In this document: positions 9,636 to 18,695 of the stretch, one piece after another
Position numbering within the stretch: position 1 is the first letter of the stretch
Layout: each line of letters starts with the position of its first letter
IMG/VR virus record: IMGVR_UViG_3300017763_000124
Coordinates: 1-29,193 of that record
Reading direction: 5' to 3' (one strand)
DNA length: 29,193 bases
Origin: a virus
Made by a program: the position numbers and the translations under genes
The notes under the pieces: model-generated
The model's database searches: none
The model's input: only the letters and a program-made list of their open reading frames with translations
What the model was told of the DNA's origin: nothing

Positions 9636-12600
9636 CTAAGGAAACAATTTGTAAAATCTAGGAGCTGCGTAGTTTAAACTACTACAAGTACCAACACCAC
9701 CACCACCTGATGGTGAACCTTCTATTATAGCTGCGTATGGTGCTCCTCCTGTTTCATTTTTTAATCCATCTATATTTAATTTGGGTGCAGCTGTAATGTC
9801 TGCTGTAGGTTGATTATAAAGTGCTGGATAAAATCTATTAGCTACTGGCGGTGTATAAACATTTACTAAATCCGATGCATTATAAAATTCTCTAATATAT
9901 TCAGGAAAAGGATTATCTGCATAAGTGGAATCGTTTGAAAGATCTTGAACTGAGCAAATGCTGCTTTGAGATATATAACCGTTACCTCCGTTATTGTAAA
10001 TACGGAATTGAAAATTATCTTGAGTTTGGCTTGTAGTTATGTAATGTAAATCTCTAAGCCTTGTTTGTATTACTGTATCAAATGTGCTCGCTCCACCATT
10101 AGCACATAGTGTAATTTTTTCAATTTTAATTAAAAAAGCATATTTACCCGGCATATTACCAGCAAAATATGTGTTCTCTTCTGGACTAGCCCCACTAGCG
10201 GCACTATCATAATACGAAGGATTTAATCTTATATAATCAATACCATTAACATCGCCATCAAGACCATTTATATCAGCCACTCTAGTCCAATCATTACTAG
10301 TAGGATTAGAAGCCGTAGTATGATACACACGCATAGTTATTATTGATTGTATTGTAGTTGCTTGTGGTGGTTGTTGGCACAATCCTGCAAAGTAAGTAAC
10401 TTTAGCTTCTTCAATACCAAAAACAAATTCACCTATAGACTGCGAATCACCTATTTTATAAGCATCTCTATTCTGACCTATAGGGTTTGGGGTGCAAGGT
10501 GTTGGGTTTGCAATTGCTAGAAAATTCCCGTTATTATCATAATTAGGTAAATTGCTATTACTTATAAGACCATCAGACATATAACAGCATATGTAATCAA
10601 AAGTTGAGGTGTTTCCCGAAGGACAATTGCTAGTTTTATCCGGGCTTGAACTAGTCCAGGCTTTATTAGCCCTGCTAGATACGTAAGAATCACTCTGTGG
10701 ATAACCCTTTATAACTGTAATATTTTGATCAATTAATAAACTGCCCGCGCCAGGGGTTGAACCATCAAGCGAAGCGTCTTCTAATCTTATAGTTATAGGA
10801 TATGAATTATTACCAGAAGTTAAACCTGCTGTTGTTAGTTTAAGCTCACCAGAAGTAGCATCAATATCAAAGTAACCCGCTTCATTGCCAGTTGGTAATA
10901 TTGTCCATAGTAAATCTAACTTTTGTGTAGTATCTATACTTGCCCCGTTAACAGAATCAGCTTGTGCTCCAAAGTTGTGTATAACTTGACCAACAATATA
11001 AGTATCATCATAAAAATAATAAGGATTTGGAGTTGCTATTGTAAAACTAGGATCGTTGTTTATTAAACTACCTGTAAAAGAAAGTGTTTGTGAACCCCAA
11101 GTACTACCACTTCCACCTTCGTTAAAAGTAATATTAAATGTAAATACATCTTGCGTAGAACTATCGTTAATATATTCGTAACCTACTGTATTTTGTATTC
11201 TATAGTCTCCGCCTGGTAGATGTATTAATTCAAAGTCATTTGTAACATTTCCTCTAGGACTTGTTACTACAAAATTACCGGGCGTTGTATTGATTATTGG
11301 AGATCCTAAACTATCTAACGGATAAAAATCTTGAGTTACAGCGGTGCCTATAGCATCTGTTTCTTCAAAAACAAACACAGGGTTTATAGCTACAGGACCG
11401 TCAAAACCAACAGCTACATCCCAATTTAAATCAGATATTAAACCAGCTTGAGTTGTTTCCCAATATATATCAAGAGCAGATACCACAGGTTCTGTTTCAA
11501 GTATAGTTAAGTTTTCTATATCTTGATAGTCTCCTTGTTGATCTTTTTCATTAAAAACACCAAACTGTTCATCTGTTTGACTTGAAGTTATAAATTCTGC
11601 AATAAAAGGATTTGACTCAGATTTAAAAAACCCATGATACGGGTTTGCTGGATCTGTTATTGGCACACCTGCAGTACCTTGCGTAACTGTATTAACATCA
11701 AAAAGATCAAACAAATCTTCTATAGTGTTTGTTGTAAAGTTTTTATTACCAGGATAATACTGAGCGTTACCAGTATTACTAAATACATTTGTTGTATTTT
11801 CTACCCTACCAAAAAGCCTAACACTACTTCTAAAAGTTTTATCTTGAGGCCCTACTTCTGATAAATCTCTAGGAACTTTATTTATGTTATCATTAATAAG
11901 AGTTATAAACGAAGTGCTTGGATTTACTGGATTGGCAGCGTCTGGCGGGACTGGGTTTTGGGCATCGTAAATTAACGGAATGTCTTTCATAGCTCCAGCA
12001 GAGTACACATTGTAATACTCTTGCTCGTTTTGTTTAACAACAATTTTATAAGAATACCAACCTAAAACATTTTCATTGTATGCAAATTTAATATCAGCTA
12101 TACTAGCGCCTAACGTAAGATCAGCTAAATACATATCACTAACTCTTCCATCTGTTGTTACTACATATGGATCTCCACCTATGCCTGTACCTGTGACACC
12201 TGTCACCTCAACGTAATCTATACTAGCACCGCGCATATAACTATTAGCCGTAGGTATCGATGTCCCAGCACCTGTAACGGTTGAAATTATAAAAGTATAA
12301 GTAGTATCAGTTATAACTGGGGTTGTTGATTTTTCAATATCAAAACCGTTTCCTATTTGAGTAGCGTATAAACCCGGAGCTTCGTCTCCTACACCACCTG
12401 TTATAGCGCTATTTACTAGCATTACTATAGAATTACCAAACCAATTTAAAACACCATTGGGCATATACGTTGGATCGGGTATACCTGAACCGGCTGGTTC
12501 GTCTTTTATATAAGGAGCATAAATAGTAGAACCTCTAGAGTTACTAGCACCAACAGTAGATTCACTTACTGGTGATAAAATAGTATCTGATTGTCTTCCA

Positions 12601-14090
12601 AATTTATCTGACAAAACAAAACCTACCTGATAATTTCTATTTTGTTTAATAGTATGATTAGGATATTCTATAAAATTAGTATACTGAGGATTTGCTATTT
12701 TTTTCTCTATATTTACAGTATAGTTTATTGTATCAGGCGGGGTATGCTTAGTTTGAAAGTTTCCATAAACAACTCTATTGCTAGTTATTTCTTGTGTCTT
12801 AGCTTTAACAGGTACCTTATCATAAACCCTAACGGTTTGATCTTGTGGTAATACACGTATGGGTTTTCTAGATTGATATGAATATGTATAAAAAGTATTA
12901 TCAGCAGAACTACTACTTATTTCATTTACAAAAACAGTATCAAGAACCTTTACAGAAGATTGGTCTGATTCTGAATATAATAAATCAACACTTAAAATTT
13001 TATAAGAAGAAGCTATATTGTTAGCTTTGTCTGGAAGAGGTATAATTAATTCTATATTATTAATATTATTTTCAAACCAATCCAATATAGTGCTATTAAA
13101 AGCGCCTTTTTCGTTTGAGTTTATAAAATAACCATTTTGTTTAGGCACATAGGCTATTTGAGTAAACGGAGAAAATATAGAATACTCGTTGTCTTCAAAT
13201 TTAAATCTATATCCAAATCTAACAAACTTATCTTGCAAGTAATCAGGATCACCAGGCCAAGAAGTAATACTAGACTGATCTGTCATTGTAGATGCTAGAA
13301 AATATATTATATCTGTTTGTGATATAGGTGTAGAAGGTGCATTGTCTATCGTGATAGTTGTTTCTGTAGTAGTTGTAACAGCACTAATAACCTTTATATA
13401 TTCTGTAGGAAGTATTGTATTAACACCAGCTGTAGTAGTACCAAGCAATGTCATACCAGCGGTTATGTTGCTATTAGGAGCTGTTAAAAACTCAGTAGTA
13501 GTTGTTACACCTACAACACTTTCAATCTCCTCTTTTATAAGTGATATAGATTGATAAGGATTATATTTAGCTACAGATATATGATTTTCTTTGTAGTAAT
13601 GATTAGCATCATTCGCGGCTAACTCTACGTTTATTTTTCTAGGTTGGTTTCTATTGTCTGTAAAGAATAATAAATCTTCTAAAAGATTTACAGCTATAAT
13701 AGGGCTTTGAGTAGAGAAGTTTAAAAAACTACCACTTACAAGCGTTTGATATTGAGTGGTGTTGTTTACGTTTAAAAACCTAATAGAACAGCTAGCGTCA
13801 ACAGGCGCTTCTCCATCACCAGTCCAGTCTGTAAGAAAGGTATATATGCGATCTTTAGAACTATCCATTAAATAACCAATGATATACATTTTACCATAAA
13901 TGCCATCAGCTATTGTAGTAGAGGCTATAAGCTCATTACCTTTAATATTTTCCAATGTACCAACACTATCTTCTTCAGATTTACCTACAAGTATATTCTG
14001 AGCAGTTCTGTATTCACCATTAGGCAACAACCTGTCGTCCAGGTCTTGATTCATTTTTGCCTTTAGAAAATTATTTTTAGCTTCAGCCAT
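9636..14090 (-). CDS. Large tail hub/tail tip protein with cadherin-like segment, 1484 aa
   Basis: The N-terminus has the pattern KMNQDLDDRLLPNGEYRTAQN followed by GTLENIKGNE. I recognise this as the start of a large structural protein recurrent in marine and flavobacterial podovirus-like phages, where it forms the tail hub or muzzle region. The rest is nearly all beta, rich in Thr, Asn, Ser, Gly and aromatic residues. Around residues 1070-1104 the pattern YFDIDATSGELKL...YPITIRLEDA matches the cadherin-repeat signature, suggesting an adhesive beta-sandwich. Downstream, a Cys-containing region (from ~1155, with ICCY) and a Gly-rich segment near 1460 could belong to a receptor-binding tip. The gene follows the connector genes with a 5-base gap. 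Hub versus fibre assignment is uncertain; the structural role is likely. Confidence 0.88.
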   Translation of the reverse strand: MAEAKNNFLKAKMNQDLDDRLLPNGEYRTAQNILVGKSEEDSVGTLENIKGNELIASTTIADGIYGKMYIIGYLMDSSKDRIYTFLTDWTGDGEAPVDASCSIRFLNVNNTTQYQTLVSGSFLNFSTQSPIIAVNLLEDLLFFTDNRNQPRKINVELAANDANHYYKENHISVAKYNPYQSISLIKEEIESVVGVTTTTEFLTAPNSNITAGMTLLGTTTAGVNTILPTEYIKVISAVTTTTETTITIDNAPSTPISQTDIIYFLASTMTDQSSITSWPGDPDYLQDKFVRFGYRFKFEDNEYSIFSPFTQIAYVPKQNGYFINSNEKGAFNSTILDWFENNINNIELIIPLPDKANNIASSYKILSVDLLYSESDQSSVKVLDTVFVNEISSSSADNTFYTYSYQSRKPIRVLPQDQTVRVYDKVPVKAKTQEITSNRVVYGNFQTKHTPPDTINYTVNIEKKIANPQYTNFIEYPNHTIKQNRNYQVGFVLSDKFGRQSDTILSPVSESTVGASNSRGSTIYAPYIKDEPAGSGIPDPTYMPNGVLNWFGNSIVMLVNSAITGGVGDEAPGLYATQIGNGFDIEKSTTPVITDTTYTFIISTVTGAGTSIPTANSYMRGASIDYVEVTGVTGTGIGGDPYVVTTDGRVSDMYLADLTLGASIADIKFAYNENVLGWYSYKIVVKQNEQEYYNVYSAGAMKDIPLIYDAQNPVPPDAANPVNPSTSFITLINDNINKVPRDLSEVGPQDKTFRSSVRLFGRVENTTNVFSNTGNAQYYPGNKNFTTNTIEDLFDLFDVNTVTQGTAGVPITDPANPYHGFFKSESNPFIAEFITSSQTDEQFGVFNEKDQQGDYQDIENLTILETEPVVSALDIYWETTQAGLISDLNWDVAVGFDGPVAINPVFVFEETDAIGTAVTQDFYPLDSLGSPIINTTPGNFVVTSPRGNVTNDFELIHLPGGDYRIQNTVGYEYINDSSTQDVFTFNITFNEGGSGSTWGSQTLSFTGSLINNDPSFTIATPNPYYFYDDTYIVGQVIHNFGAQADSVNGASIDTTQKLDLLWTILPTGNEAGYFDIDATSGELKLTTAGLTSGNNSYPITIRLEDASLDGSTPGAGSLLIDQNITVIKGYPQSDSYVSSRANKAWTSSSPDKTSNCPSGNTSTFDYICCYMSDGLISNSNLPNYDNNGNFLAIANPTPCTPNPIGQNRDAYKIGDSQSIGEFVFGIEEAKVTYFAGLCQQPPQATTIQSIITMRVYHTTASNPTSNDWTRVADINGLDGDVNGIDYIRLNPSYYDSAASGASPEENTYFAGNMPGKYAFLIKIEKITLCANGGASTFDTVIQTRLRDLHYITTSQTQDNFQFRIYNNGGNGYISQSSICSVQDLSNDSTYADNPFPEYIREFYNASDLVNVYTPPVANRFYPALYNQPTADITAAPKLNIDGLKNETGGAPYAAIIEGSPSGGGGVGTCSSLNYAAPRFYKLFP

Positions 14091-14095
14091 TTAAT

Positions 14096-15313
14096 TTAAT
14101 GTTTTATCCATTTAGATTTTCCGCGCAAAACCTGCACTATCTCATTAAGCTTAATATTTGATAAACGTATTTTAGCATTTCTAAGCTTTGCGCTTTTTTC
14201 ACGCTTTAACCTTTGTACCACATACTCAGGTTGATTTATTCTACTAGCTATTACAGCATGAGATATATAAGCATACATAGCTTCTTCAGCCATTTTAGGT
14301 ACTCTAGTGTTTAGATCGTTTGATAAACCATCTGATATATATTCTAATATTATTAATTTATCTACAAGATTTGCAGAAAAAGATATTTTACCCTCGCGGT
14401 CGTTAATGTTAAAATAACCATTCGCGTTCGCGTATTGAGGATCCATGCCATACAATTGACCGTAGCCAGCAGACTGCCAACCGTAGTAATAATCCCAGTC
14501 CCAACTACCGTTTGCGTTGTCTAAAATATTTTCGTCTAAATTTTTTAATTGATTTTCTCTCCACCTTTCTTCTATTAAAGAAGTACCTTCAATATTGTTG
14601 TTGAAATTATCTTGAACTGGAATGCCTTTATTGTCTTGTATGGGAGTTTCGTATGGGCTACCTGTTAAGTTATTAGAAGGCATTATAATATGTTTAACAC
14701 CTTGGTCATCTATCCAATAAAGATTAACGTAGTTAACGTAATCTTGTGGTATAACTACACTTAAATTTTTAGGTATACTAAGTTCTTGAGAGTTTACGCT
14801 TTTTAAAGTGTCATAGCTAAATTCTTGTAAAGCTCTTTTAGCGTGAAATATAACGTCTGTTCTTTTTATATTTGGTATTAATTTGTTAGTACCAACATAA
14901 GCAAGTAAAAAGTTATTTACAATGTCTTCAATTTTCACATAGGAATATGAACCGTAATTATCTTCAACAGTATTACCATAAGCTTTTTCACTAGCAGTTG
15001 CAGCGTAATTACCACCGTCTAATTTTTTTAGCTGTACAACTATATATTCATTAACAACTGGCGCTACATCAAAAGTTATAGTGTTTTTAGAGACTGTATA
15101 ACCGCTAAGCACTTCTGTCCAAGTTCCAGGACCACCAGCTGCACTTGAATATAATTTAAAGTTATTTAAACCGTAACTAACCTCAGCGTTACTCGCTGCA
15201 CCAAATATTAAATCAGTATTAAAAGTAGTTGTAAAGCTAACTTTATTCCCATCGCCTTGAAAACCTTGAGCGCCTTCATAATACTGTCTATTGTTTTCTT
15301 TTAGTAGTGACAT
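14096..15313 (-). CDS. Head-tail connector/tail tubular-like protein, 405 aa
   Basis: Two parts are visible. Residues ~20-97 form a beta module (GNKVSFTTTF ... NTITFDVAPVVNEYIVVQL) of the type found in phage tail and fibre adaptors. Residues ~126-235 contain a helical segment, DVIFHAKRALQEFSYDTLKS, followed by strands around VIPQDYVNYVNLYWIDDQG. I associate the second region with gateway or tail tubular A-like connector proteins. The C-terminus is basic and helical (about 340-405), plausible for contact with DNA or the portal. It lies between the 306-aa connector-like gene (3-base gap) and the large hub gene, as expected for a ring or adaptor below the portal. Connector function is inferred; equivalence to T7 gp11 or P22 gp4 is not established. 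Confidence 0.84.
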   Translation of the reverse strand: MSLLKENNRQYYEGAQGFQGDGNKVSFTTTFNTDLIFGAASNAEVSYGLNNFKLYSSAAGGPGTWTEVLSGYTVSKNTITFDVAPVVNEYIVVQLKKLDGGNYAATASEKAYGNTVEDNYGSYSYVKIEDIVNNFLLAYVGTNKLIPNIKRTDVIFHAKRALQEFSYDTLKSVNSQELSIPKNLSVVIPQDYVNYVNLYWIDDQGVKHIIMPSNNLTGSPYETPIQDNKGIPVQDNFNNNIEGTSLIEERWRENQLKNLDENILDNANGSWDWDYYYGWQSAGYGQLYGMDPQYANANGYFNINDREGKISFSANLVDKLIILEYISDGLSNDLNTRVPKMAEEAMYAYISHAVIASRINQPEYVVQRLKREKSAKLRNAKIRLSNIKLNEIVQVLRGKSKWIKH

Positions 15314-15316
15314 GCT

Positions 15317-16237
15317 TTAGCTTTTTTCGTTTACTTTTTCTGATTGAATTTGACTAGCTGCTATTTGAATTAATTGTGGGTTTTTTATTACAATACCAGC
15401 ATATAAAAGTATTCTTGTTACAACCGAAGTTTGTTCTGTTGGTTGTAGCAAAAAATCAACAGTTGTAGACGGATCGTATATATAACCATCACCGTTAGAG
15501 GTGAATCCCCAATTAACATTAGCTGGTTTCTTTAAATAAGAAACTTTAATATCGCTAGTTATACTTACTGGTTTTACATAAAGCTTATTGTTTTCAAATA
15601 TATATACGGGAAAAGATGTTGTAGGTCTAGTTAGTGGAGACATGTTAACTCTTAAAAAGTCGTTTCTTTCTATTAGCTCTACTTCTTTTTCATCATTATA
15701 AATTACAGTACCAATTTTATAAAAATCATCTTGATAAAGATTTACTTGAAGAGTATCACCGTCTGGAGGAATATTTATAAGCTGTATAAAACTACCACCA
15801 GAAGATAAAGTGTAATCTACATTCTGTGTAATTTTAACGCCATTTAAAAAAGCCTCTATAGTACCTGATATAACGCTTGATGCTGGTAAAACTGTAAAGT
15901 TATATACTTGTTGACCGCTAATAGTTGTAAACGGTTCTTGACCTACTAGCGAAGAAGTTGTAGGTAAATTAAAATAATCTGAATTATAAGTTACCGATGT
16001 TGGTATGGTTTTAAAAGGAGCTAGTTTTTCCTCTATATTTTTTACTCTATCGGCATATTCGTTTTCATTTTGAGGAACTCTTGTTTGTTGGTTTAACTCT
16101 TCAAAATATTCATTAAACATTTCAAGTTGAACTTGAGTACCTATTTTATTAAAATCATCAGGTGTTAAATAACCACGCTGCTCCTTGTTCATTATTAATA
16201 GAACAGTTCTATACACTTGATCTACGCTTATTGCCAT
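15317..16237 (-). CDS. Structural connector/adaptor protein, 306 aa
   Basis: An N-terminal helical domain (about residues 1-75, VYRTVLLIMNKEQRGYLT ... VQLEMFNEYFEELNQ) is of a kind I recall from marine phage structural modules. It is followed by an inserted beta module at ~104-170 (GQQVYNFTVLP ... GTIEAFLNGVKI ... PPDGDTLQVNLYQ), then a mixed region and a C-terminal helix ending at KVNEKS. The beta module has the same strand-NGV-DYT-strand layout as the N-terminal part of the next gene. It is preceded by an intergenic hairpin, and its ATG follows an A-rich leader without Shine-Dalgarno. A role in the head-to-tail interface is inferred from position after the capsid gene and before the connector and hub genes. 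Confidence 0.83.
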   Translation of the reverse strand: MAISVDQVYRTVLLIMNKEQRGYLTPDDFNKIGTQVQLEMFNEYFEELNQQTRVPQNENEYADRVKNIEEKLAPFKTIPTSVTYNSDYFNLPTTSSLVGQEPFTTISGQQVYNFTVLPASSVISGTIEAFLNGVKITQNVDYTLSSGGSFIQLINIPPDGDTLQVNLYQDDFYKIGTVIYNDEKEVELIERNDFLRVNMSPLTRPTTSFPVYIFENNKLYVKPVSITSDIKVSYLKKPANVNWGFTSNGDGYIYDPSTTVDFLLQPTEQTSVVTRILLYAGIVIKNPQLIQIAASQIQSEKVNEKS

Positions 16238-16251
16238 TGATTTTTTTATTT

Positions 16252-16283
16252 ATATACAGGGCGCATTACACGCCCTTGTATAT
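16252..16283 (-). other. Intergenic hairpin (bulged 12-bp stem) before the 306-aa gene
   Basis: The plus strand reads ATATACA-GGGCG, a 7-nt loop, then CGCCC-T-TGTATAT: a 12-bp stem with a single bulged base. It lies in the 55-base gap between the 275-aa and 306-aa genes. On the transcribed (minus) strand no U-tract follows; the next bases are A-rich and contain the start of the 306-aa gene. The octamer ATTACACG is repeated at 16265-16272 and 16285-16292. The lack of a U-tract argues against a classical terminator, so an mRNA processing or 5'-stabilising hairpin is more likely. Confidence 0.6.
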
Positions 16284-16292
16284 TATTACACG

Positions 16293-17120
16293 TTAAAGAA
16301 GTTTTTTCTCTATTGATTTATAAACTTCCACACCTTCGTCTGTTTTAAACCATGCAGCCATTGCTGAATATGGATTTTCATCAAACGGTACGTTCATTAG
16401 TTTTCTTCCATTGCTACCCCAAGTAAATGTTCTTTGATCTTGCGAAAGTTTTACAATACCAGATTCAGCAGCTACAATAGCTATGTTTCTTAATTGTACA
16501 TTTTCATCATTAGCTAGTTCTAAAAACAAGTTAGGATTATTCTTAGCGAATATAAGTAAATCTCTTTTAAGTTCTTTAGAACTCATCTTAGTTACTTTAG
16601 AACCTAACTCTACACGCATTATAGCCTCTGATTGATCTACGTCCATTTCTCTTGCTGCGTTAAGCGCATCGACTTGAAGTTCTATAATATCAAGCTGATC
16701 TTTAGCCTCTTCAACCGCACTAAACTCTTGGTATATCCTATCTTTTAATGGGTGATATAATGAAAGTAATTTTTGTAGGTTTTGATTCTCTTTAGGAACC
16801 TGTAAAGATCCATTTTTAAACATAATATGCCCTAGTGTTGACTCTCCTTTTTGTTCTTCAACAAACGGTGAGTCTTGATTAGTGGCATATCTTAATTCTT
16901 TTTGAACACCTGTTTCCTTGTCAAAATATATTAATGCATGCTTACGAGTATGCCTACTGGGAATTGTTAATGTTAAAGGAGATGAATTACCTTTTAAATA
17001 GTAAATTCTATCTTTAATTTCCCATTTAGGTTTATTTGGTTTTTGTTCTACAGTTTTAACCTTAACTGTTTTTTGAGGTGCAACCTCAATTGTTTCTACT
17101 GCTTTAGCTTCTTTAGCCAT
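16293..17120 (-). CDS. Conserved phage structural protein of unknown function, 275 aa
   Basis: I do not know its exact function. The first ~35 residues are Lys/Val/Glu-rich and look disordered. Residues ~35-125 appear to be a small beta domain (KWEIKDRIYYLKGNSSPLTL ... LRYATNQDSPFVEEQKG). Residues ~130-185 form a charged helix, probably coiled coil (AVEEAKDQLDIIELQVDALN). The C-terminal ~80 residues (FLELANDENVQLRNIAIVA, then GSNGRKLMNVPFDENPYSAM) look like a small helical domain with a beta turn. It is alone between two intergenic hairpins, directly after the major capsid gene, so its dosage may be set separately from the capsid protein. Head-completion or capsid-associated protein is the best guess by position. 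Confidence 0.8.
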   Translation of the reverse strand: MAKEAKAVETIEVAPQKTVKVKTVEQKPNKPKWEIKDRIYYLKGNSSPLTLTIPSRHTRKHALIYFDKETGVQKELRYATNQDSPFVEEQKGESTLGHIMFKNGSLQVPKENQNLQKLLSLYHPLKDRIYQEFSAVEEAKDQLDIIELQVDALNAAREMDVDQSEAIMRVELGSKVTKMSSKELKRDLLIFAKNNPNLFLELANDENVQLRNIAIVAAESGIVKLSQDQRTFTWGSNGRKLMNVPFDENPYSAMAAWFKTDEGVEVYKSIEKKLL

Positions 17121-17149
17121 GATATAATAAAATTAAATAATTAATAAAG

Positions 17150-17190
17150 GTAATAGTTACCCCCGTTAGTTCAACGAGGGTAAGTATTAC
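17150..17190 (-). terminator. Hairpin terminator candidate after the major capsid gene
   Basis: On the transcribed minus strand an outer 6-bp arm (GTAATA/TATTAC) and an inner 11-bp arm (TTACCCTCGTT/AACGGGGGTAA) enclose a 5-nt loop, separated by one C/C mismatch. One inner pair is G-U in minus-strand RNA but would be C-A in plus-strand RNA, so the hairpin is stable only for the direction in which the genes are read. It lies 9 bases past the capsid stop codon. The following tract is U-rich but interrupted (CTTTATTAATTATTTAATTTT). It probably attenuates read-through or protects the 3' end of the capsid mRNA. Confidence 0.65.
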
Positions 17191-17198
17191 TTAAATGA

Positions 17199-18680
17199 TT
17201 ACACTCCTTTGAAAATAACAAAGTTGTTAGCACCTTGAGTTACCAAACATCTTTCAGATAGGAAGTTTACTTCCATTGCGTCAAGAGTTGAAGTATAAGC
17301 ACCACCAACTGAGCCAGTCAACCAAGTCTTCATGCGACGATCATCACTTTGTGATGCTCTATATCGCACGTGCAAGAATGGACGACGGATGTTAGATCCT
17401 AAGATTTGATCATATACAGTTGAAGTACCAGCTGGGATAAGAACTCCTTCAACAGAGCTTATACCATCAATACCACCACGTGTAGATGCATCATTTAGAT
17501 ATTTCCAGTCAGTTTTATAAAAGTCATAAGAACCTCTACGGAAATCATTAAAGCCAAGGTTTAACGCCATGTCTTCAGAGTTTTCAAACAAACCGTAAGA
17601 ACTACCACCGTTGTAAACTCCAGTACCACCTTGTTGAGCTACGCCAGCTAGCATATCATCGAAGTCCAAAGAAGTTTGACGTTGTAGAAACAACATGTTT
17701 TCTTCAATAGCACCTTGAGTGTCTAGGTTTTTAAGGATAGCATCAAAATCAGCTAGACCTGCAGCAGCAGTAAATCCTACCATTTTATTACCACGATCTT
17801 CAATAGCAGCAAACAAACCTTGAGTACCAGGAAGTTTATCAGTTTGATAATCTCCAGCACCAGCGTTTGTATTTCTTTCACCTTCTACCAAAGCCATTTC
17901 TAAGTAATCTTCGAAACGTAAACGAGTTTCAGATTCAGCTTTTAGATACCATAAATATCCAGAAGTTCCATCTTCAGTCGCTACTTCTACCCAACCAATC
18001 TGCGCAGTATCAGAACCTGACACAACATATTGATTACGAATAATAACTGGTGAGTTACTATATTGAGTTAATTGTGGTGTTACGCTTACACGTGAAGCAG
18101 AGTTACCTGCACCAGTACCAATAGTAGTACCTTTAGTGTAATCAGATCCATATACAAAGATCTTCAACGTTTGAGATGAAGTAAATACTGTTTGCACATC
18201 TGAACCTCCATAAAGCTGTACAGCAATATGCCCTGCATCACCAAGACTACCGCCGTTAGCTACAGGAACGTCAGTAACAATACCTTTAGCTTCAATACCT
18301 GTAACAGTGTCAATAATAACGATAGTATCGTTAATAGAAATTACATTTACTACAGTAGTTCCGTTTACAGTTGTAAGGTCTAGATGAGTTGCTGTACCTA
18401 AGTTAGCAGCGACACTCGTGTAGGAAATATGTAGACGGTTTTGTTCAGACCAAATTACTTGATCAGATGTCATCGGCATTTCAGCGCCAACCATTCGTAA
18501 GAATCCAGAGAGTGTACGATTTCCGTAACGCTCTACTTCTTGTTCATAAATTTCAGGTAGATATTGCTGAGCAAAATCGTTTCCTGTACCATCATTAAAC
18601 TTTAGATAATTGCTATCTAAAATTTGTTGTTTTTGAGATGGTATTAAAGTACCAAATTCTGGTGTTAATGTTCCAGCCAT
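17199..18680 (-). CDS. Major capsid protein (HK97-fold type), 493 aa
   Basis: Evidence is position (portal, acidic scaffold-like gene, this gene, then connectors), length and recognisable sequence. The N-terminal arm contains LTPEFGTLIPSQ and VERYGNRTLSGFLRMVGAEM, followed by QVIWSEQNRLHISY, a pattern I recall from capsid proteins of uncultured marine podovirus-like phages. Residues ~85-240 are Thr/Val/Gly-rich strands, possibly an inserted surface domain. The rest contains the mixed helices and strands expected of the P and A domains, ending LVTQGANNFVIFKGV. The start at 18680 follows an A/T-only leader. It is followed by a hairpin, as is common for highly expressed capsid genes. Compared with neighbouring genes it shows relatively clean, less AT-extreme codon use, consistent with strong expression. 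Confidence 0.92.
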   Translation of the reverse strand: MAGTLTPEFGTLIPSQKQQILDSNYLKFNDGTGNDFAQQYLPEIYEQEVERYGNRTLSGFLRMVGAEMPMTSDQVIWSEQNRLHISYTSVAANLGTATHLDLTTVNGTTVVNVISINDTIVIIDTVTGIEAKGIVTDVPVANGGSLGDAGHIAVQLYGGSDVQTVFTSSQTLKIFVYGSDYTKGTTIGTGAGNSASRVSVTPQLTQYSNSPVIIRNQYVVSGSDTAQIGWVEVATEDGTSGYLWYLKAESETRLRFEDYLEMALVEGERNTNAGAGDYQTDKLPGTQGLFAAIEDRGNKMVGFTAAAGLADFDAILKNLDTQGAIEENMLFLQRQTSLDFDDMLAGVAQQGGTGVYNGGSSYGLFENSEDMALNLGFNDFRRGSYDFYKTDWKYLNDASTRGGIDGISSVEGVLIPAGTSTVYDQILGSNIRRPFLHVRYRASQSDDRRMKTWLTGSVGGAYTSTLDAMEVNFLSERCLVTQGANNFVIFKGV

Positions 18681-18695
18681 GTTAAATAATTTTTA

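Noticed and set aside
11634-13554. Three plus-strand frames (75, 69 and 70 aa), hydrophobic and Ile/Val/Cys-rich
   Set aside because: Antisense shadows of the 1484-aa hub gene, whose Thr/Asn/Ala codons read as hydrophobics on the other strand; not membrane proteins.
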